The translations under genes were made by a program, and so were the position numbers. From Adiantum capillus-veneris (Eukaryota; Streptophyta; Polypodiopsida; Polypodiales; Pteridaceae): a stretch of 64,000 bases of DNA. Position 1 is the first letter of the stretch, and each line of letters begins with the position of its first letter. Where the stretch lies: contig CM043971.1 of assembly GCA_014529385.2 (NCBI GenBank), forward strand, positions 97,742,485 to 97,806,484, given 5' to 3'. The notes under the pieces are model-generated. The model searched no databases, was not told the origin of the DNA, and saw only the letters and a program-made list of their open reading frames with translations. Shown here in pieces: positions 32,880 through 46,162 of this stretch.

Positions 32880-34830
32880 GTCGGCACAAGTGATATGCAC
32901 TCGGGAAAGGAAAAAAAAGCCCTAGACAAAGAGTGGGAGTTTGCTCACAACATATGCCATTGATATATGGAGTGGCAATGTAAATTATGCTTCATCACAA
33001 AATCATGCGGGGCTCCATGTATTAAGGACCATTTTTTGGGTAGCCTTACAAAAAATTGTTGTAAATGAAAACATCCTCAGGCACCTGTAGTTGCAAACCA
33101 TTTGAGAGAAGAGCTCATTCAAGAAGGGTGGCACGAGATAGCAAGTAGAGGATGCATGCCAAGAGTGGCTAGAGGTAAATACCGATCATGATAATCCTAT
33201 GGTGACACCAACGAATACTACACAAGAACATGCGCAAGGAGATACAATGCCAAGTAGTGTTTCTTCTGAGCACCACAACAAGGGTGCGCGTGGGCAAATG
33301 CAACAAAGATCATTGCATCAAAGCTTTTAAAAGTAGATGCTAGAAGAAGCATAAAATGCACTTGAAAAAGAAATGGTTTTCACTAGGAGTGCACTAGTCA
33401 TGGTTGATAGCCATTATTGGAAACATGCATGGAAGAAAATCAATGAGTTCGGTCCAAGATTTTCAGCCCCTTTGTATCACATAATACAAAACGATCTCTT
33501 GGACAAATGTTGCAATGAAGCAAAAGAGGGTATTTCCAAAATAATTCTTGATAATATATTGTTGTTAGGATATACAATTGTCAATGATGGTTAGTCTAAT
33601 ATTCAAAGAAGACCATTCATCAATGTCATGTTAGTTTGTCCAAGGGGATAGACGTTCATAAAAGCTATTGACAGTTTTGGTGCTATTAAAAGTGGCATAT
33701 ATAATCACTGCTGAACATGTTGGTCAAGTAGTCATGGACAATGCAAAAAATTTAAAAATATTGGTAACATAATCAAAAAATTCTTTCCACACATTTATGA
33801 CAATGGTTACAATACACACATTTTAAACTTGGTACTAAAAGATTGGTATACTAGTGAAGAAACTACATGGTTTGCCAAAATAGTTGACATAGCGTGGCAA
33901 GTTGTGAAATTCACCTTGAAATGACAAAGAGTGCTTGATTTTCAAAGAATGTGCATGTCATTTATGTTGAAATTATCTGTTGATACTTGATTTTTCACGC
34001 ACTATTATACATTGGAATCACTCCTACGTAATACGTCACTATGATTGATACTTTCAGTTGTACGAAGTTGATGAATGGTAGCTTGACCAATCTAAAAAGT
34101 GAAAGAGAAAATTTCAAGTTTACATGGATCCGTAAATGGTGGAGGAGTGTAATGGATGTATATTATGTAATGATGCCTATTATGTTTGCGATTCATAACC
34201 TTGATCAAAAGGTGCCAAATCTAAGCCAAGTGTGAATGACTTGGTGGACAGTCTAGCAAAGATTTGAACATCTTGAGGACTTAGAAGAGTCTCTAGTAGA
34301 GAAAGAAAGGCAAATACCATTCTATGTAAAACAACAATAAGTTTTGTCTAAGTACTTTTATGCAAGGTGGAAGAGTGCTCATATTCCAATCCATAGTGTG
34401 GCTTACATGCTGGATCCTAAGTATTTGAATTTAGACTAGATGCCAAATCAACAATTTTTATCAAGTAGTCAATGTGTTATACTCCATTGGCGAGGATTAA
34501 ATTAATTGCATCAAAGAGATGAGTGTATTCAGACTCACAAAAGGACCTTTTGTGAATGATTTTGTCCAGTCATGGCAAAAGAGCAACCTGCATGGGAAGT
34601 GGTGGATGATAAATGGTGGGGAGAATTACTCAACTCTATATCCACTTGCAATGAAAGCTTTGGCACAATGTGCAAAAAATTCAATCCGTTATAGCACAAT
34701 TCGTTACAAATTATTAGTAGACGGAGAAAAAAAATCACTTTACATGTTTTGCAATGAAAAGATACTACATCATATTGAAAGTGTTGGCTATGAGGAAGTA
34801 ATTGGGTATATGATTGTCAAATAGAAGATG
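32880..34830 (+). pseudogene. hAT-superfamily transposase, decayed
   Basis: Starts with a BED-finger-like region: WQCKLCFITKSCGAPCIKDH, then N-C-C (about 32970-33060). The core (about 33373-33900) has the hAT/DUF659 signature order: GYTIVNDGWSN, RPFINVMLVCPRG, TFIKAIDSFGAIKSG, and NTHILNLVLKDWYT. The C-terminal piece (34519-34824) has KWWMINGGENYSTLYPLAMK and RYSTIRYKLL as in hAT dimerisation domains. Several stops (for example after DGW, CPRG and FTLK) make it non-functional. Terminal inverted repeats and 8-bp target duplications were not found by eye. Confidence 0.75.
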
Positions 34831-35094
34831 AAGGCGAGTTCAATGTTGGTGTATCTTACTGCACAATAGCCAAAATCACAGAGAATCTCACAATAGATGT
34901 GGATGATTCAACAGAGGAAAACAATTAATGTTCAAACTCAGAACAAAAAAATGGTTGTACAAATTCAGCATAAGATGAGCTAAGATAGCAAATGCAAAAT
35001 GTAATTTGAGCTTATATTCTTTAACATATTTTGATTGTATACAATGTTGCTTTGTTGCAAAACGACAATGTCTATTGTTGTGGAATGTGGTGTT

Positions 35095-35467
35095 CTAAGT
35101 GTTCTTCTTCGGTAGTGAATAGATTTCTAATTGCACTAGGGGTGTATTGTCGAGCTTGCTTGAATTTATACTCATTTGCCATTCGAGCATATAATATACT
35201 TCTTGTGTAATTTCTTTAGAAAAAATTTCACATTGGTGATTATTTTGCATTAGTCTAATGACACAAATGACATGGTAGTAGTGGCCACATGCCAAAGTGT
35301 AGAAGCCACTCAATCCATTGAAAGTTTTGTAGCAAATTGGACATTCAGAAGATGAAGATGCCTCGGATTTTGATGTGGGGACTAATTTTGGATGGAGAAC
35401 CAGGTGACTTATGTTTGCCCCCTGGGCCAGCGGAGGATTGATATGCTATGTTAAATTTTGTACATCT
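35095..35467 (-). pseudogene. RING-finger-like gene remnant, downstream half
   Basis: A minus-strand frame open from about 35440 reads SSSECPICYKTFNG, FYTLACGHYYHVICVIRLMQ, then NNHQCEIF. The C-P-I-C, C-G-H-x-x-H and later C spacing resembles a RING or RING-related zinc finger. There is no ATG in the open part. It runs into the left LTR of the copia element at 35468. The sequence resumes on the same strand beyond that element at 38542, where a charged, coiled-coil-like frame lies. Likely one old gene fragment split by the insertion; the parts contain stops. Confidence 0.5.
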
Positions 35468-35795
35468 TGATGGGAATGGGATCGTACTAGCTAGGGTGGA
35501 TGAAAGAGAAACATCGTACACACAAGTGAGTGTGTGTGGCTAGATTATCACTCAAGAAAATTAGGCTCCAAGATCAATTAACTTGGACTCATAAACACGA
35601 TCTTGAGTCTTTGCTAAGCCATCACAAACTCACCATGAACAAGGGAGACGTAATGCAAAATAGACTTGTGTTTATTCATTCATAAAATGAGCTTTAAGTA
35701 GCTCTACAACCCTACACCACTTCATGTGGGATAAATTCACCTTTCCTCTCCTTGACTCATACTCTAGGACACTAGGATAATGCTTACACTTTACA
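35468..35795 (-). repeat. 3' LTR of the gag-only copia element
   Basis: Plus-strand TGATGGGAATGGG to CACTTTACA. Minus-strand PPT-like AAGGGGAGGAT lies directly to its right (35796-35806). Confidence 0.85.
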
Positions 35796-35806
35796 ATCCT
35801 CCCCTT
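35796..35806 (-). promoter_or_regulatory. polypurine tract of the gag-only copia element
   Basis: Minus-strand AAGGGGAGGAT, immediately upstream of the TGTAAAGTG start of the 3' LTR. Confidence 0.65.
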
Positions 35807-36019
35807 GAGGTTTGGACTAGGAAGAAATTGAGAAACCAACATCTCCAATCCAGGAGACCATCCCCAATCCAGGAGACAAACTATCTCTAATCCAAGAGAT
35901 AATCAACACCTCCTCAAAAAGATGCATAAAACTGAGACCAAGCTAGTCCAAGATATCTCCAAACAAATACAACAGAAGAGGAAAGGCAAAACAAGAAAAA
36001 AGCTAGAGAATGTTGTCGT

Positions 36020-36850
36020 AGACTAGAAGGCTATTGCCGCCTTCTTATTCATCTTCATCTTTGTCTTCCTTTACCAAATACACTTTGGGCCTTGTATTTT
36101 TGTTGGTGTTGCCTCTATCCCTTTTGGGACACTTGGAAGGAAGATTACCCTTCTTTCCGCAAATGCTGCAAGTCTTCAATGCTAGACAATCCTTTGCTAT
36201 GTGCCCTTCTTTGCCACACTTGAAACAAGTTTTGTTACTAGAGCCAATTGCAAAGGCTCCTCCCCCTAAAGAAGCATTCCTCCCTTGCTTCTTCTCCTTG
36301 AACGTTAAAGAGTTGATGACATCTTGAAAATCTGGTGTTGGATCCTTCTCCTCAATGAGGGTCATGATCTGGTCAAATATAGGTGGTAACGCTGCTAGAA
36401 GAACCACTATTTTGTCCTCCTATGGTTTACATAAGCTAGTTGTGTTGTCATGCTTTTGAGTCAATTGACCAAGCTTGCAATATCTTTGTTATGTTCCATT
36501 TGCAATTTGTATAGATCTTTATTTAAGCTTGCTTTGCTTTTCTTTTTTCTAGCTCCAAAGTTTTTTTCTAGTGCTTCCTATGCAGTTGATGAGGTACCAC
36601 AATCATCAATAAAGTGTACATAATTTTCATGTAGTGTAGTGATTATGATTCCTAATGCCTGTTCGTCCTTGACTTGATTTTGTGCACTCATAGCTCGTGT
36701 CAGATCTTGTGCACCATTAGTAGATGTCAGATCAGTGAGCGTTGGCTTGAGTATTCCCCACAACTGCTTTTTCATTAAGTAGCCTTTCAACTTGGTTTTT
36801 CAAGTACGAAAGCTCCTCCTATTAAATATCCCAAGCCCCTTCTCTTCCAT
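36020..36850 (-). pseudogene. copia gag with two zinc knuckles, broken
   Basis: ATG at 36850, an in-frame TGA about 17 codons later, then KLKGYLMKKQLWGILKP and QALGIIITTLHENYVHF (36578-36790), the N-terminal copia gag fold. A second piece (36045-36407) has DQIMTLIEEKDPTPDFQDVI. It also carries an intact CX2CX4HX4C knuckle CFKCGKEGHIAKDC and a second knuckle CSICGKKGNLPSKC where Asn replaces His. It ends in an acidic tail KEDKDEDE. Expected length of copia gag alone is close to what is present, so the module was complete before the stops and shifts. Confidence 0.75.
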
Positions 36851-36980
36851 TGTGCTAATAGAGGGGTCTTAGCTTAGGAGACTCTCCTAGCCAGTGTCTC
36901 CCTTTTTACACGAGCACAAGTATGCCAAAACTGAAGTCTATTTGAAGTTATTGTGCCTGGGTGGATTCATTTCATTGCAA

Positions 36981-36986
<6 letters not shown>

Positions 36987-37028
<42 letters not shown>
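36987..37028. repeat. (GA)n microsatellite
   Basis: About 42 bases of GA in the leader of the gag-only copia element. The leader between the gag start and primer site (36851-38201) is otherwise non-coding, with a GC-richer patch at 37280-37520. Confidence 0.9.
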
Positions 37029-37032
<4 letters not shown>

Positions 37033-38201
37033 CCTTGTCAAAGTGAAGCACCTCTTCACGGGAGTGAAGCCCCTCTTCACGACTTTGAACTTTGCTTTGG
37101 AAAAGCTTTTGTTTGAAATTCATAACACTTTGAGGGCCTTTTGAAATAACCCTCTCAAGATTGGAAAGACTTTTGAATGCTCGAAAAAAGCCATTCTCTT
37201 TAGTGCCTTTGCATGGTGTGCCACTCCCCACTATGGAGGTCTTGATGGTGTGCCTTGGTAGCCTCGGGTTCTTTATACCTCTATGGAGGGTTTAGACTCA
37301 ATGGCTGTGGGACAATGGGCTTAACAAGCTGGTAGGAAGGTAGGCAGTCCACCAGGCATGCATGGGAAGGGGGCCCCGTAGGGACGGACCGGAATTTTGA
37401 TTGAAGATGGGTAGAGAGCCCGGGTGAGATCCGTCGTCGGCTGTCCCGAGAGAATAGGGGCACCGATCACGATTGGATCAGTTGGCAGCGCAGTGAGCAA
37501 GGGGCGGGTGTATCATCAAACGACAATTAAGGTCCAAACGACCAGTATCCAACAGGTCGGATCAAAAGGGGAACTTCAAAACACTTTTGGGCTCCTTTTT
37601 CACATCCACTCAGTGAGTGTCCTTTTTGTGTGTGTGTGGCCCCTCAAAAGGAATGGTCAAACCCTATGAAGGGGGAGTTCCCACCATGGTAGGGCCAGCT
37701 ATTTGATAGCTTTTGGGGTTGCTTTTCTACAAAAACTTGGTGGGCGTTAAATGCCTTGTAGGTACAAACACGCACAAGATCCTCTGCTGCAAGTATTTTA
37801 GAGATGCAAAAGACCAAAAATTAATCAAGCTCTAGATTGTGCAAATGTAGGGCGATTTGAGCATGGATCGGCTTGATGGGAAGCTCTTGAGGCGCGCTAC
37901 GCACATACACCAATTGCAAATACCAAATTTTCTAGATGGAGAAGCAGCTATTGAATGAAAATGCAAGATCCTAATGGAAAATTAATGAATTATAATGCTA
38001 GTTAAGCTTCCAATTAGCCAGTGAGTAGTGGCCCAAAAGCCTTTAAAACAAGAACATGCTCATGCTAGCCAATGGAATGCTAAGTAGGCATGCGATATGC
38101 AATAGAAGAGAAAACCTAATGGAGCTAGCTAATGATGATTAAGGAATGCTAATCGTACTAACATACAAATACATAATGACAAACCTAGCTAGCATACCCG
38201 A

Positions 38202-38213
38202 GCTCTGATACCA
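38202..38213 (-). promoter_or_regulatory. primer-binding site of the gag-only copia element
   Basis: Minus-strand TGGTATCAGAGC, three bases after the LTR end CCCATCA. Complementary to initiator tRNA-Met. Confidence 0.85.
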
Positions 38214-38216
38214 CTT

Positions 38217-38541
38217 GATGGGAATGGGATCGTGCTAGCTAGGGTGGATGGAAGAGAAACATCGTGCACACAAGTGAGTATGTGTGGCTAGATTATCAAT
38301 CAAGAAAATTAGGTTCCAAGATCTATTAACTTGGACTCATAAACACGATCTAGTATTTGATAAGCCATAAGAAGCTCAACATGAACAAGTAAGATGTAAT
38401 GCAAAATAGTATTGTGTTTATTTATTCATGAAATGAGCTTTAAGTAGCTCTACAACCTTGCATCCCTGCATGTGGGATAAATACACCTTTCTTCTCCTTG
38501 ACTCATACTCTAGGACACTAGGACAAATCTCACACTTTACA
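38217..38541 (-). repeat. 5' LTR of the gag-only copia element
   Basis: Plus-strand TGATGGGAATGGG to CACTTTACA, followed by the target duplication CATCT. Differs from the left LTR by scattered substitutions and short indels. Confidence 0.85.
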
Positions 38542-38790
38542 CATCTTGGCTAAGACAATTAAGGCTTCATTCCATTCTTGCTTGTGATGTTGGAGGTGAT
38601 TGGGACACTTGGAGGATCCGTTTGATTTTTGGCTCTTTATCTACAAATTGTGTGGTTAGAATATCTTTCTCCTTCTTCAGGTTATGTCGGTACCTTTCAC
38701 TATTAATGCCAATTCCTTCTATTTTTACATCGCACAACTCTCTCTTTAGATTGTGTGTGGCCACAGTGGTTTCCTTAGAGAAAAACTATA
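38542..38790 (-). pseudogene. charged, coiled-coil-like gene remnant, upstream half of the RING-like fragment
   Basis: Minus-strand frame (38567-38764 and slightly beyond) reading NLKRELCDVKIEGIG, RYRHNLKKEKDILTTQF and EPKIKRILQ. It is strongly charged with possible heptads, and is closed by TGA near 38567. It lies directly upstream, in transcription sense, of the RING-like fragment once the copia element is removed. The link is inference from position and strand. Confidence 0.35.
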
Positions 38791-38999
38791 GGTCATTGCT
38801 GGCACATCCATATTGTTTTGTACATCGCCTTGGTTCCTTGCCAAATGCATGTGCCTTGAATTTGACCCACGGGTTCAAACACCAATAACTTGAACTCAAA
38901 CACATGGGTCCAGATCATTGGTAGGGAGCTCCATTTACCCATCTCCGGAGCAAGGAAACGAGGATCTACCTGAACCCGTATATTTATGGTCTGGAAGGG

Positions 39000-40410
39000 A
39001 TAACTTTTGGGACATATAGTGTTAAAAAATGGAACTGAATTGGCAAATGATAAGATTAAATGCATTCATCAAGCAAGAGCACCGACCAATGTATATGAAT
39101 TGAGTTCATTTCTAGGATACATAAACTTTTACAGGAGGTTTGTTCATATGTTTGCAGCCAAGGCATTACCTTTATATGAACTAACCAAGAAAGGGAACAA
39201 ATTAAGCAAAGTTTTCAGTGCTTAAAGGATGCAATCAGCAGGAAGCCAATCCTTCACCAACCAAACTAGGATGTGATTTTCCATGTAGATGTGGATGCTT
39301 CTGGCATGGCGATGGGAGCTATACTGGCCCAACCTAATGGGAAGATGGACTATCTAGTCTACTTTGCTAGTTGGCAGGTTCAGTTCAAGTAAACAGGGAT
39401 ACTCGATGATTGAAAGAGAGGCCCTGGGAATGGTATTCAACATCATTGGTAGAGCACTTTACAGACTATGCATTTATGGTGTGCTTCGAAGATGTGTGCC
39501 AATGAGGGGACGAATGCAAGTAATCACTGAATCTCACAATGGGATGTTGGAGGACACTTTTCAACGGATAGCATGCATAAAAAGATCCTCCAAGAAAGAT
39601 TATGGTGGCAAACCATGATGGCTAATGACAATGCCTTTTGCAAAACATGTGACATTTGCCAAAGAATGGAAGGCCAACGGTAGCTCATATGACACCACTG
39701 ACTCCAGTATATCCACTAGGAGTTTTTATGAAATGGGGTCTGGATTTTATGGGGCCATTCAAGAAACTCACTCCAAGGAAGAACAAATATATCATCATGG
39801 CCACGTGTTATGTCAGAAAGTGGGTCGAGGCTAAGGCATTTCTAGATAATACTACCAAATTAACAACTATATTTTTGTATGAAAATATCATATGCAGATA
39901 TGGATGTCCAGTAGAAATTGTTTTAGATCAGGGAGCGCACTTCGTTAATGAAACTACAAAGGCACCAAAAGTCTATGCCATATTATCCTAGGTGCAATGG
40001 CCATGCAAAGAGTAGTAACAAAACCATCAAGACTATCCTCGCTTAGATATTTCAAAAGGAACCACATAACTAGGACATTAAGCTTTAGACAAGAGTATGG
40101 GCGTATAGAACTTCCTACAAGGTCAGCATTGGAACGACACCTTTTAGAATGGTGCATGGAACAGACGCAATAGTATCGATGGAATTTGTGATTCCCAGTC
40201 TAAGAATCTTAAGCATAGATTGGATCAGCTTTTACAGCTGGATGAAATCAGACAAAGGGCCATGCTTGAACAAGAAGTGGTTTAGCAAAGAAGGAAACGC
40301 AGGCATGACAATAGGATAAAGGTACAAGAATTTCAGAGGGGTGATGTGGTACTGTTATATCAGTCTAAGCTAGGACCAAATAAGACAAATCTGAAAATAG
40401 CTTGGTCATG
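39000..40410 (+). pseudogene. Ty3-type RNase H and integrase remnant
   Basis: The order of motifs is that of a Ty3 pol C-terminal half. RT thumb words come first: GHIVLKNGTE, then ELSSFLGYINFYRRF, then LPLYELTKKG (39007-39200). RNase H follows as FHVDVDASGMAMGAILAQPN (about 39275). The integrase zinc region is FCKTCDICQRME (about 39640). The integrase core has MKWGLDFMGPFKK (first Asp, about 39730) and IVLDQGAHFVNE (second Asp, about 39920). C-terminal words are RMVHGTDAIVSMEFVIPSLR (about 40150). Frames change repeatedly and stops are frequent. The upstream RT fingers and palm are missing. Confidence 0.8.
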
Positions 40411-40743
40411 ACCCTATGATGTAGATTGGGTATTCTCCAATGGTGGTGCATTCATGACACGTATACGTATAACTATGCGAAGGGTTCAACCATATTCACT
40501 TTACTCACATATACTTGTGCTGCTTGCTTCCCAGTCTACAAAAACATACTCAAGCTCATAACAGAGACATCTTTGCTACACACTTCTTCAACAATTATAG
40601 CGACACTATCCGACACTCCTCGATACTCGCTATACGGCTCTTTCACCACCACAAGTAAGCCTCCTCTGCCCAAACATGTCCATCTGAATCGTGTATGGGT
40701 AGAAAGAAAACTTCACAGCAGATGCAAGAGACGTTAAGACACC

Positions 40744-41016
40744 ATGATAGTCAAAGCCGAGAGTTTGAAAGACTATGTAGCAGAAGCCATAGGAGTAGTA
40801 GCCCACACCAAGATAGCCAAATATGTTTTTCAGGAGAAAGAGAAAAATTTGCTAAATTTGTGGCATCTAGAAGTAGTGGTAGAGGTCGCAACACTACCAT
40901 TTGATGCAGGGATCATCCAGCAGGTGCTCACCACCTACCAAGCAGGCAAGGGCATGACACTAGTCAATGACAAAACCCTAGAACTCACACCTAATGAGTT
41001 GGCCCATGTATTTTGA
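40744..41016 (+). CDS. unrecognised 90-residue ORF
   Basis: ATG-initiated open frame (starts MIVKAESLKDYVAEAIGVV) downstream of the integrase remnant, mildly acidic, no motif recognised. After its stop the frame continues with a lysine-rich stretch on the same strand to about 41118 (one stop between). It may be the tail of the Ty3 polyprotein region or an unrelated retroelement gag piece. Coding status uncertain. Confidence 0.3.
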   Translation: MIVKAESLKDYVAEAIGVVAHTKIAKYVFQEKEKNLLNLWHLEVVVEVATLPFDAGIIQQVLTTYQAGKGMTLVNDKTLELTPNELAHVF

Positions 41017-41261
41017 TTTCCGCATGCACCCAAACCCACACCAGCCATAGTTGATAAAGTCAAAAAAATTCTCAAAGAAGACAAGCAAGCCAAAAAGAAA
41101 AGGAAAGATGGTACTTAGGGCATCCCAGTAGCAGCACTGGAATGCACTGCAATCTATAGATTCATCACACAAACCATTAGCTTAAAGAATAACCCCACTT
41201 AACTCTCTAAAAAGATCTTTTCCATGTTATTAGCTAAGATTCATTGGACCTAGGGGATTGT

Positions 41262-43215
<1,954 letters not shown>

Positions 43216-43343
43216 TCGCCACCTTAGTTGATTGCCTTGGAGGGATTTGAGGAGGGGGTTAAGATGATGGGGATAGTAGTCGCCACCTTAGTTGATTGCC
43301 TTGGAGGGATTTCAGGAGGGGGTTAAGATGATGGGGATAGTAG
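43216..43343. repeat. 64-bp tandem duplication
   Basis: Two nearly identical adjacent units starting TCGCCACCTTAGTTGATTGC. Confidence 0.9.
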
Positions 43344-43567
43344 TACCAAAATAGTGTGCTCTCACCATCACATTGAAATTTTTTTGCAAAGTCCTTTTGC
43401 TCTCTATGTGAATTTTACTTATGCCCTATCCCTTTATATAGACCTCCAAGGTGCATTATTCTAAGTACATGCTTTTCAGCTCCATGCCTTGTGTATCCCA
43501 ATTTATGGCTATACCTCCCTTCCGTCATTGATTTCACACAGTCAACTATGGTTATTCTTTGCCTTTA

Positions 43568-44229
43568 GCTATGAGTTTACATGAGCTACTCCTTTTGGAG
43601 TCCTTTTCTCTCGATTGTTTTAGTGCAGCAGGGAAATTTGTTAACCCTCACAGCTCACGGACACCCTATCACCTACGACGGACGTTGTATTATTTCCTTG
43701 GTAGAGTCAGGTACCGGGCTTGTCGGTCCAATAGGAAAAGGGTAAGAGTGATCGCCGATGAGAGGCGCACTCTAATTGGAAAATTCAAGGGATTAGTTGG
43801 CTAAGCATGGGCGCCCAAGTGTGAATGGGGCGAGCTCATATAAAAGTCAACTAAACCTAAAAATCACTCATTCTCTCATTTGTGCAATTAAAGAGTGCTC
43901 TTGCTCCATCTCCATCTTCTTCTTCTTCATCTCTTTGTGTGTTTGTGTGTGAGTGAGAGAGAGAGAGAGGGAGAGAGAGAGTATGTGTGTGCAATTGAGC
44001 ATTGCGACGACGGCACAGCGGCAGTGAAGCGGTTGAGCGCGGCGTAGCGGCGTCTCCTTCTTCTTCGCGACGAGGAACCCTCCACGACAGCAAGCGTAGA
44101 GCGGTGAGTGACACACCATCACCATCTTTGAGCTTACTAGTTTAGGCTAGTTGCGTGCTTGGAGCCATTTGTGGCTCGCACACAGTGTATCGGCAAGTTC
44201 CTTGCATTAACACGTGTGACATATGCGCA
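43568..44229 (+). repeat. 5' LTR, truncated at its 5' side
   Basis: Homology with the 3' LTR starts at CTATGAGTTTACATGAGC (about 43565) and runs to GCGCA at 44229. The first 180 bp or so of the 3' LTR, including a TATATATAAAG box at about 50406, have no counterpart here. A second box, CATATAAAAGTC (about 43838), is kept in both. The GT run near 43935 is short, against 57 bases in the 3' LTR. Confidence 0.8.
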
Positions 44230-44235
44230 CTCTTT

Positions 44236-44253
44236 TGGCGTCGTTGCCGGGGA
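44236..44253 (+). promoter_or_regulatory. tRNA-Asp-type primer-binding site
   Basis: TGGCGTCGTTGCCGGGGA, six bases after the LTR end. It differs by one base from the TGGCGCCGTTGCCGGGGA site of plant Athila/Tat-group elements. Confidence 0.85.
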
Positions 44254-44974
44254 ATGCCATACACTAAGCTTGAATGGCACTCTGTGCTTCTTTTGTGGTC
44301 CAATTTCAATTGTAGGAAAGGTAAGGAAGGAGGGTGTGTGTGTTGAGAAGAAGGATTTTGTGTTACTACTGTGTATTTTTTTTGTTAATGGAGTTTTCAA
44401 AAGAACTGTGTTTTTTCTCTGTGTAAGGTGTTAGTATTAAGGTTGTAGTTCTGTGTAATCTAATGTACAGTAAGTAGGAAGTAGATCTGTGAGAGCTAAT
44501 AGAGTGTGTTAGTGTATAACAGTAGGTGTATTAGTTGGAAGTAGGTAGGTAGAGTGTGTGTGTGCTCTCGCGCAAGCCGCAGTGACCTTATCCTTTTATA
44601 TATTTTTTTTAAAAAAATTAAAAATTAAAGGTAGGACTGGGATCGGGAATATCTCCCAGACCCAAGCCCAAGCTCACGCTCAGGCTTAGGCATCTATCGC
44701 CTTTTAAAATTACAAATTTTAGCTTCAACATGTAGCTAAAAATCGATTTTTTTAAAGACCAACGGAGCTTCAGGTGACCGAACGTTGTGCTGTAAAGCAC
44801 ACCGCGACCCTTTAAGTGATACGCTCGTTTTGAGCTATCACACACTTTAATATAAAAAATCGATCATTAAAAAACATTAAAAACTTAAAAAACACAAGTG
44901 AAAACAGACGCTTAAAAAAGTAAGCGATTAATCTTCAAGGTTATTCGCCGACGCTTGTAGGTTGCCAAAGGCAC
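44254..44974 (+). other. non-coding leader of the gag-protease element
   Basis: About 720 bp between primer site and the first gag ATG, with AT-rich runs near 44590-44640 and 44850-44900. No supported ORF. A packaging signal would be expected in such a leader but cannot be identified by eye. Confidence 0.5.
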
Positions 44975-46162
44975 ATGCATCTGCACTTCGGTCATGTGCT
45001 AGAGACGGAGCAACCAGAGAGAATTTCAACTTACGCGAGTTCTCATTATCCACCTACCTTAGGTTCCGGGCCCTCGGCGGGGACCCAAGGTAGTACAAAC
45101 CAAGACCGGAACATAGCGGCTAGTGACTCTTTCTCTGACTACGACATCATGGAGGGTTTCCCAATGCCTAATCCCGATAGCTCAAGCCAAGACATGCATG
45201 CCATGGGTCCACGGTCCGGGCCGAGCGTGCTTAGCCACTTGAAGGAAACCTTTAGTAGAGCCACTCGCTCCGAACATGGAGCTAATGATGTAAATGAGGG
45301 GGGTGGGGAAGTAAATTCTCCATTCATGACCAACGTAGACCCTATGCCCTTAGAGAATGTGCACGTGAATACTTCATTCACTGCACCTCCTAACTCTTCA
45401 GAGCTATTCCCCTCCGAGGTCATATTTCCCGATGGTAGAAGCCTTGCCGAATTGCAAGAGTTTGAGCGGTATATCCTTGCAGCGAGGGAAAAGGAAGTCG
45501 AGAGATTACGCAAGGTGGAGCAACGAAGAGAGTTAAAAGCGAAAGCCCCTATGTCAATATCCTTCCTAAGAGAGCAATCGAGTGCTCCTGACTTAGCAAC
45601 CGCTAAGGGCCAACCCCTAGAAAGCAACATTGCATCTAGCTCAAAGGACACCCCTAGCACCTCAATCCTAGATGGAGTGTTCTTAAATGAGAACCGGGAG
45701 TACGAACTACAAATGGAAACTCTAACCGACATATACACAGGTCACACCTATCACGTGGGTTGGTTAGATGTCCTGCAATCCACAATGGGTGCTATTAGTG
45801 TGGAGAATCAACAACAAAGAGTTTGTGAGGTCATCCATAGGGTCATTGAGTTAGAGAGACAGAACAAGGGGATCAACATGCCTTCAACGGGTCTCATGAG
45901 ATTCTTGGATACAGGAAAGGCTAAACAACCGACCTTATCGCAAATGGAGACTCCCTCGGTAAGTCCGATGGATCATCCATATGTTGTTTCTCCAGGGGTC
46001 TCAATGCAATCTGAGCCCACAAGTGATAGCTTTACCTTTCCAAGTCTAGCTCATCTTTCCCTTGATGACACCACAGCTACCATGCCTACCCCAATGATGG
46101 GCATGCCAAGAAACACGCCATGGACCTCATTTGTTAGTAAAGCACCGCTACATGGTAGCTGA
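44975..46162 (+). CDS. N-terminal gag-region ORF (395 residues)
   Basis: Starts at ATG (MHLHFGHVLETEQPER). The protein is polar, rich in Ser/Pro/Met, with a charged helical segment around residues 155-195 (LAELQEFERYILAAREKEVE, then RLRKVEQRRELKAKA). A second segment near residues 285-300 reads VCEVIHRVIELERQNKG. Both could be coiled coils. No zinc or protease motif. It ends at a single TGA (46160-46162), directly followed by ATG and an open frame in the same register, so the two were one polyprotein or are joined by stop readthrough. The residues up to the stop look like normal gag N-terminal sequence, not decay. Function inferred from position only. Confidence 0.65.
   Translation: MHLHFGHVLETEQPERISTYASSHYPPTLGSGPSAGTQGSTNQDRNIAASDSFSDYDIMEGFPMPNPDSSSQDMHAMGPRSGPSVLSHLKETFSRATRSEHGANDVNEGGGEVNSPFMTNVDPMPLENVHVNTSFTAPPNSSELFPSEVIFPDGRSLAELQEFERYILAAREKEVERLRKVEQRRELKAKAPMSISFLREQSSAPDLATAKGQPLESNIASSSKDTPSTSILDGVFLNENREYELQMETLTDIYTGHTYHVGWLDVLQSTMGAISVENQQQRVCEVIHRVIELERQNKGINMPSTGLMRFLDTGKAKQPTLSQMETPSVSPMDHPYVVSPGVSMQSEPTSDSFTFPSLAHLSLDDTTATMPTPMMGMPRNTPWTSFVSKAPLHGS

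Larger units (their letters stand above)
35468..38541 (-). mobile_element. non-autonomous copia element with gag only
   Basis: LTRs of 328 and 325 bp, a Met-type primer site next to the right LTR, a polypurine tract next to the left LTR, and identical 5-bp flanks CATCT (35463-35467 and 38542-38546) define a complete minus-strand element of 3,074 bp. The interior (2.4 kb) has a degraded gag with zinc knuckles but no protease, integrase or RT. This matches the gag-only class of terminal-repeat retrotransposons (TR-GAG-like). Confidence 0.85.

Noticed and set aside
45139-45738. 199-residue minus-strand frame inside the gag region
   Set aside because: Antisense shadow of the gag N-terminal ORF, no ATG context or motif.
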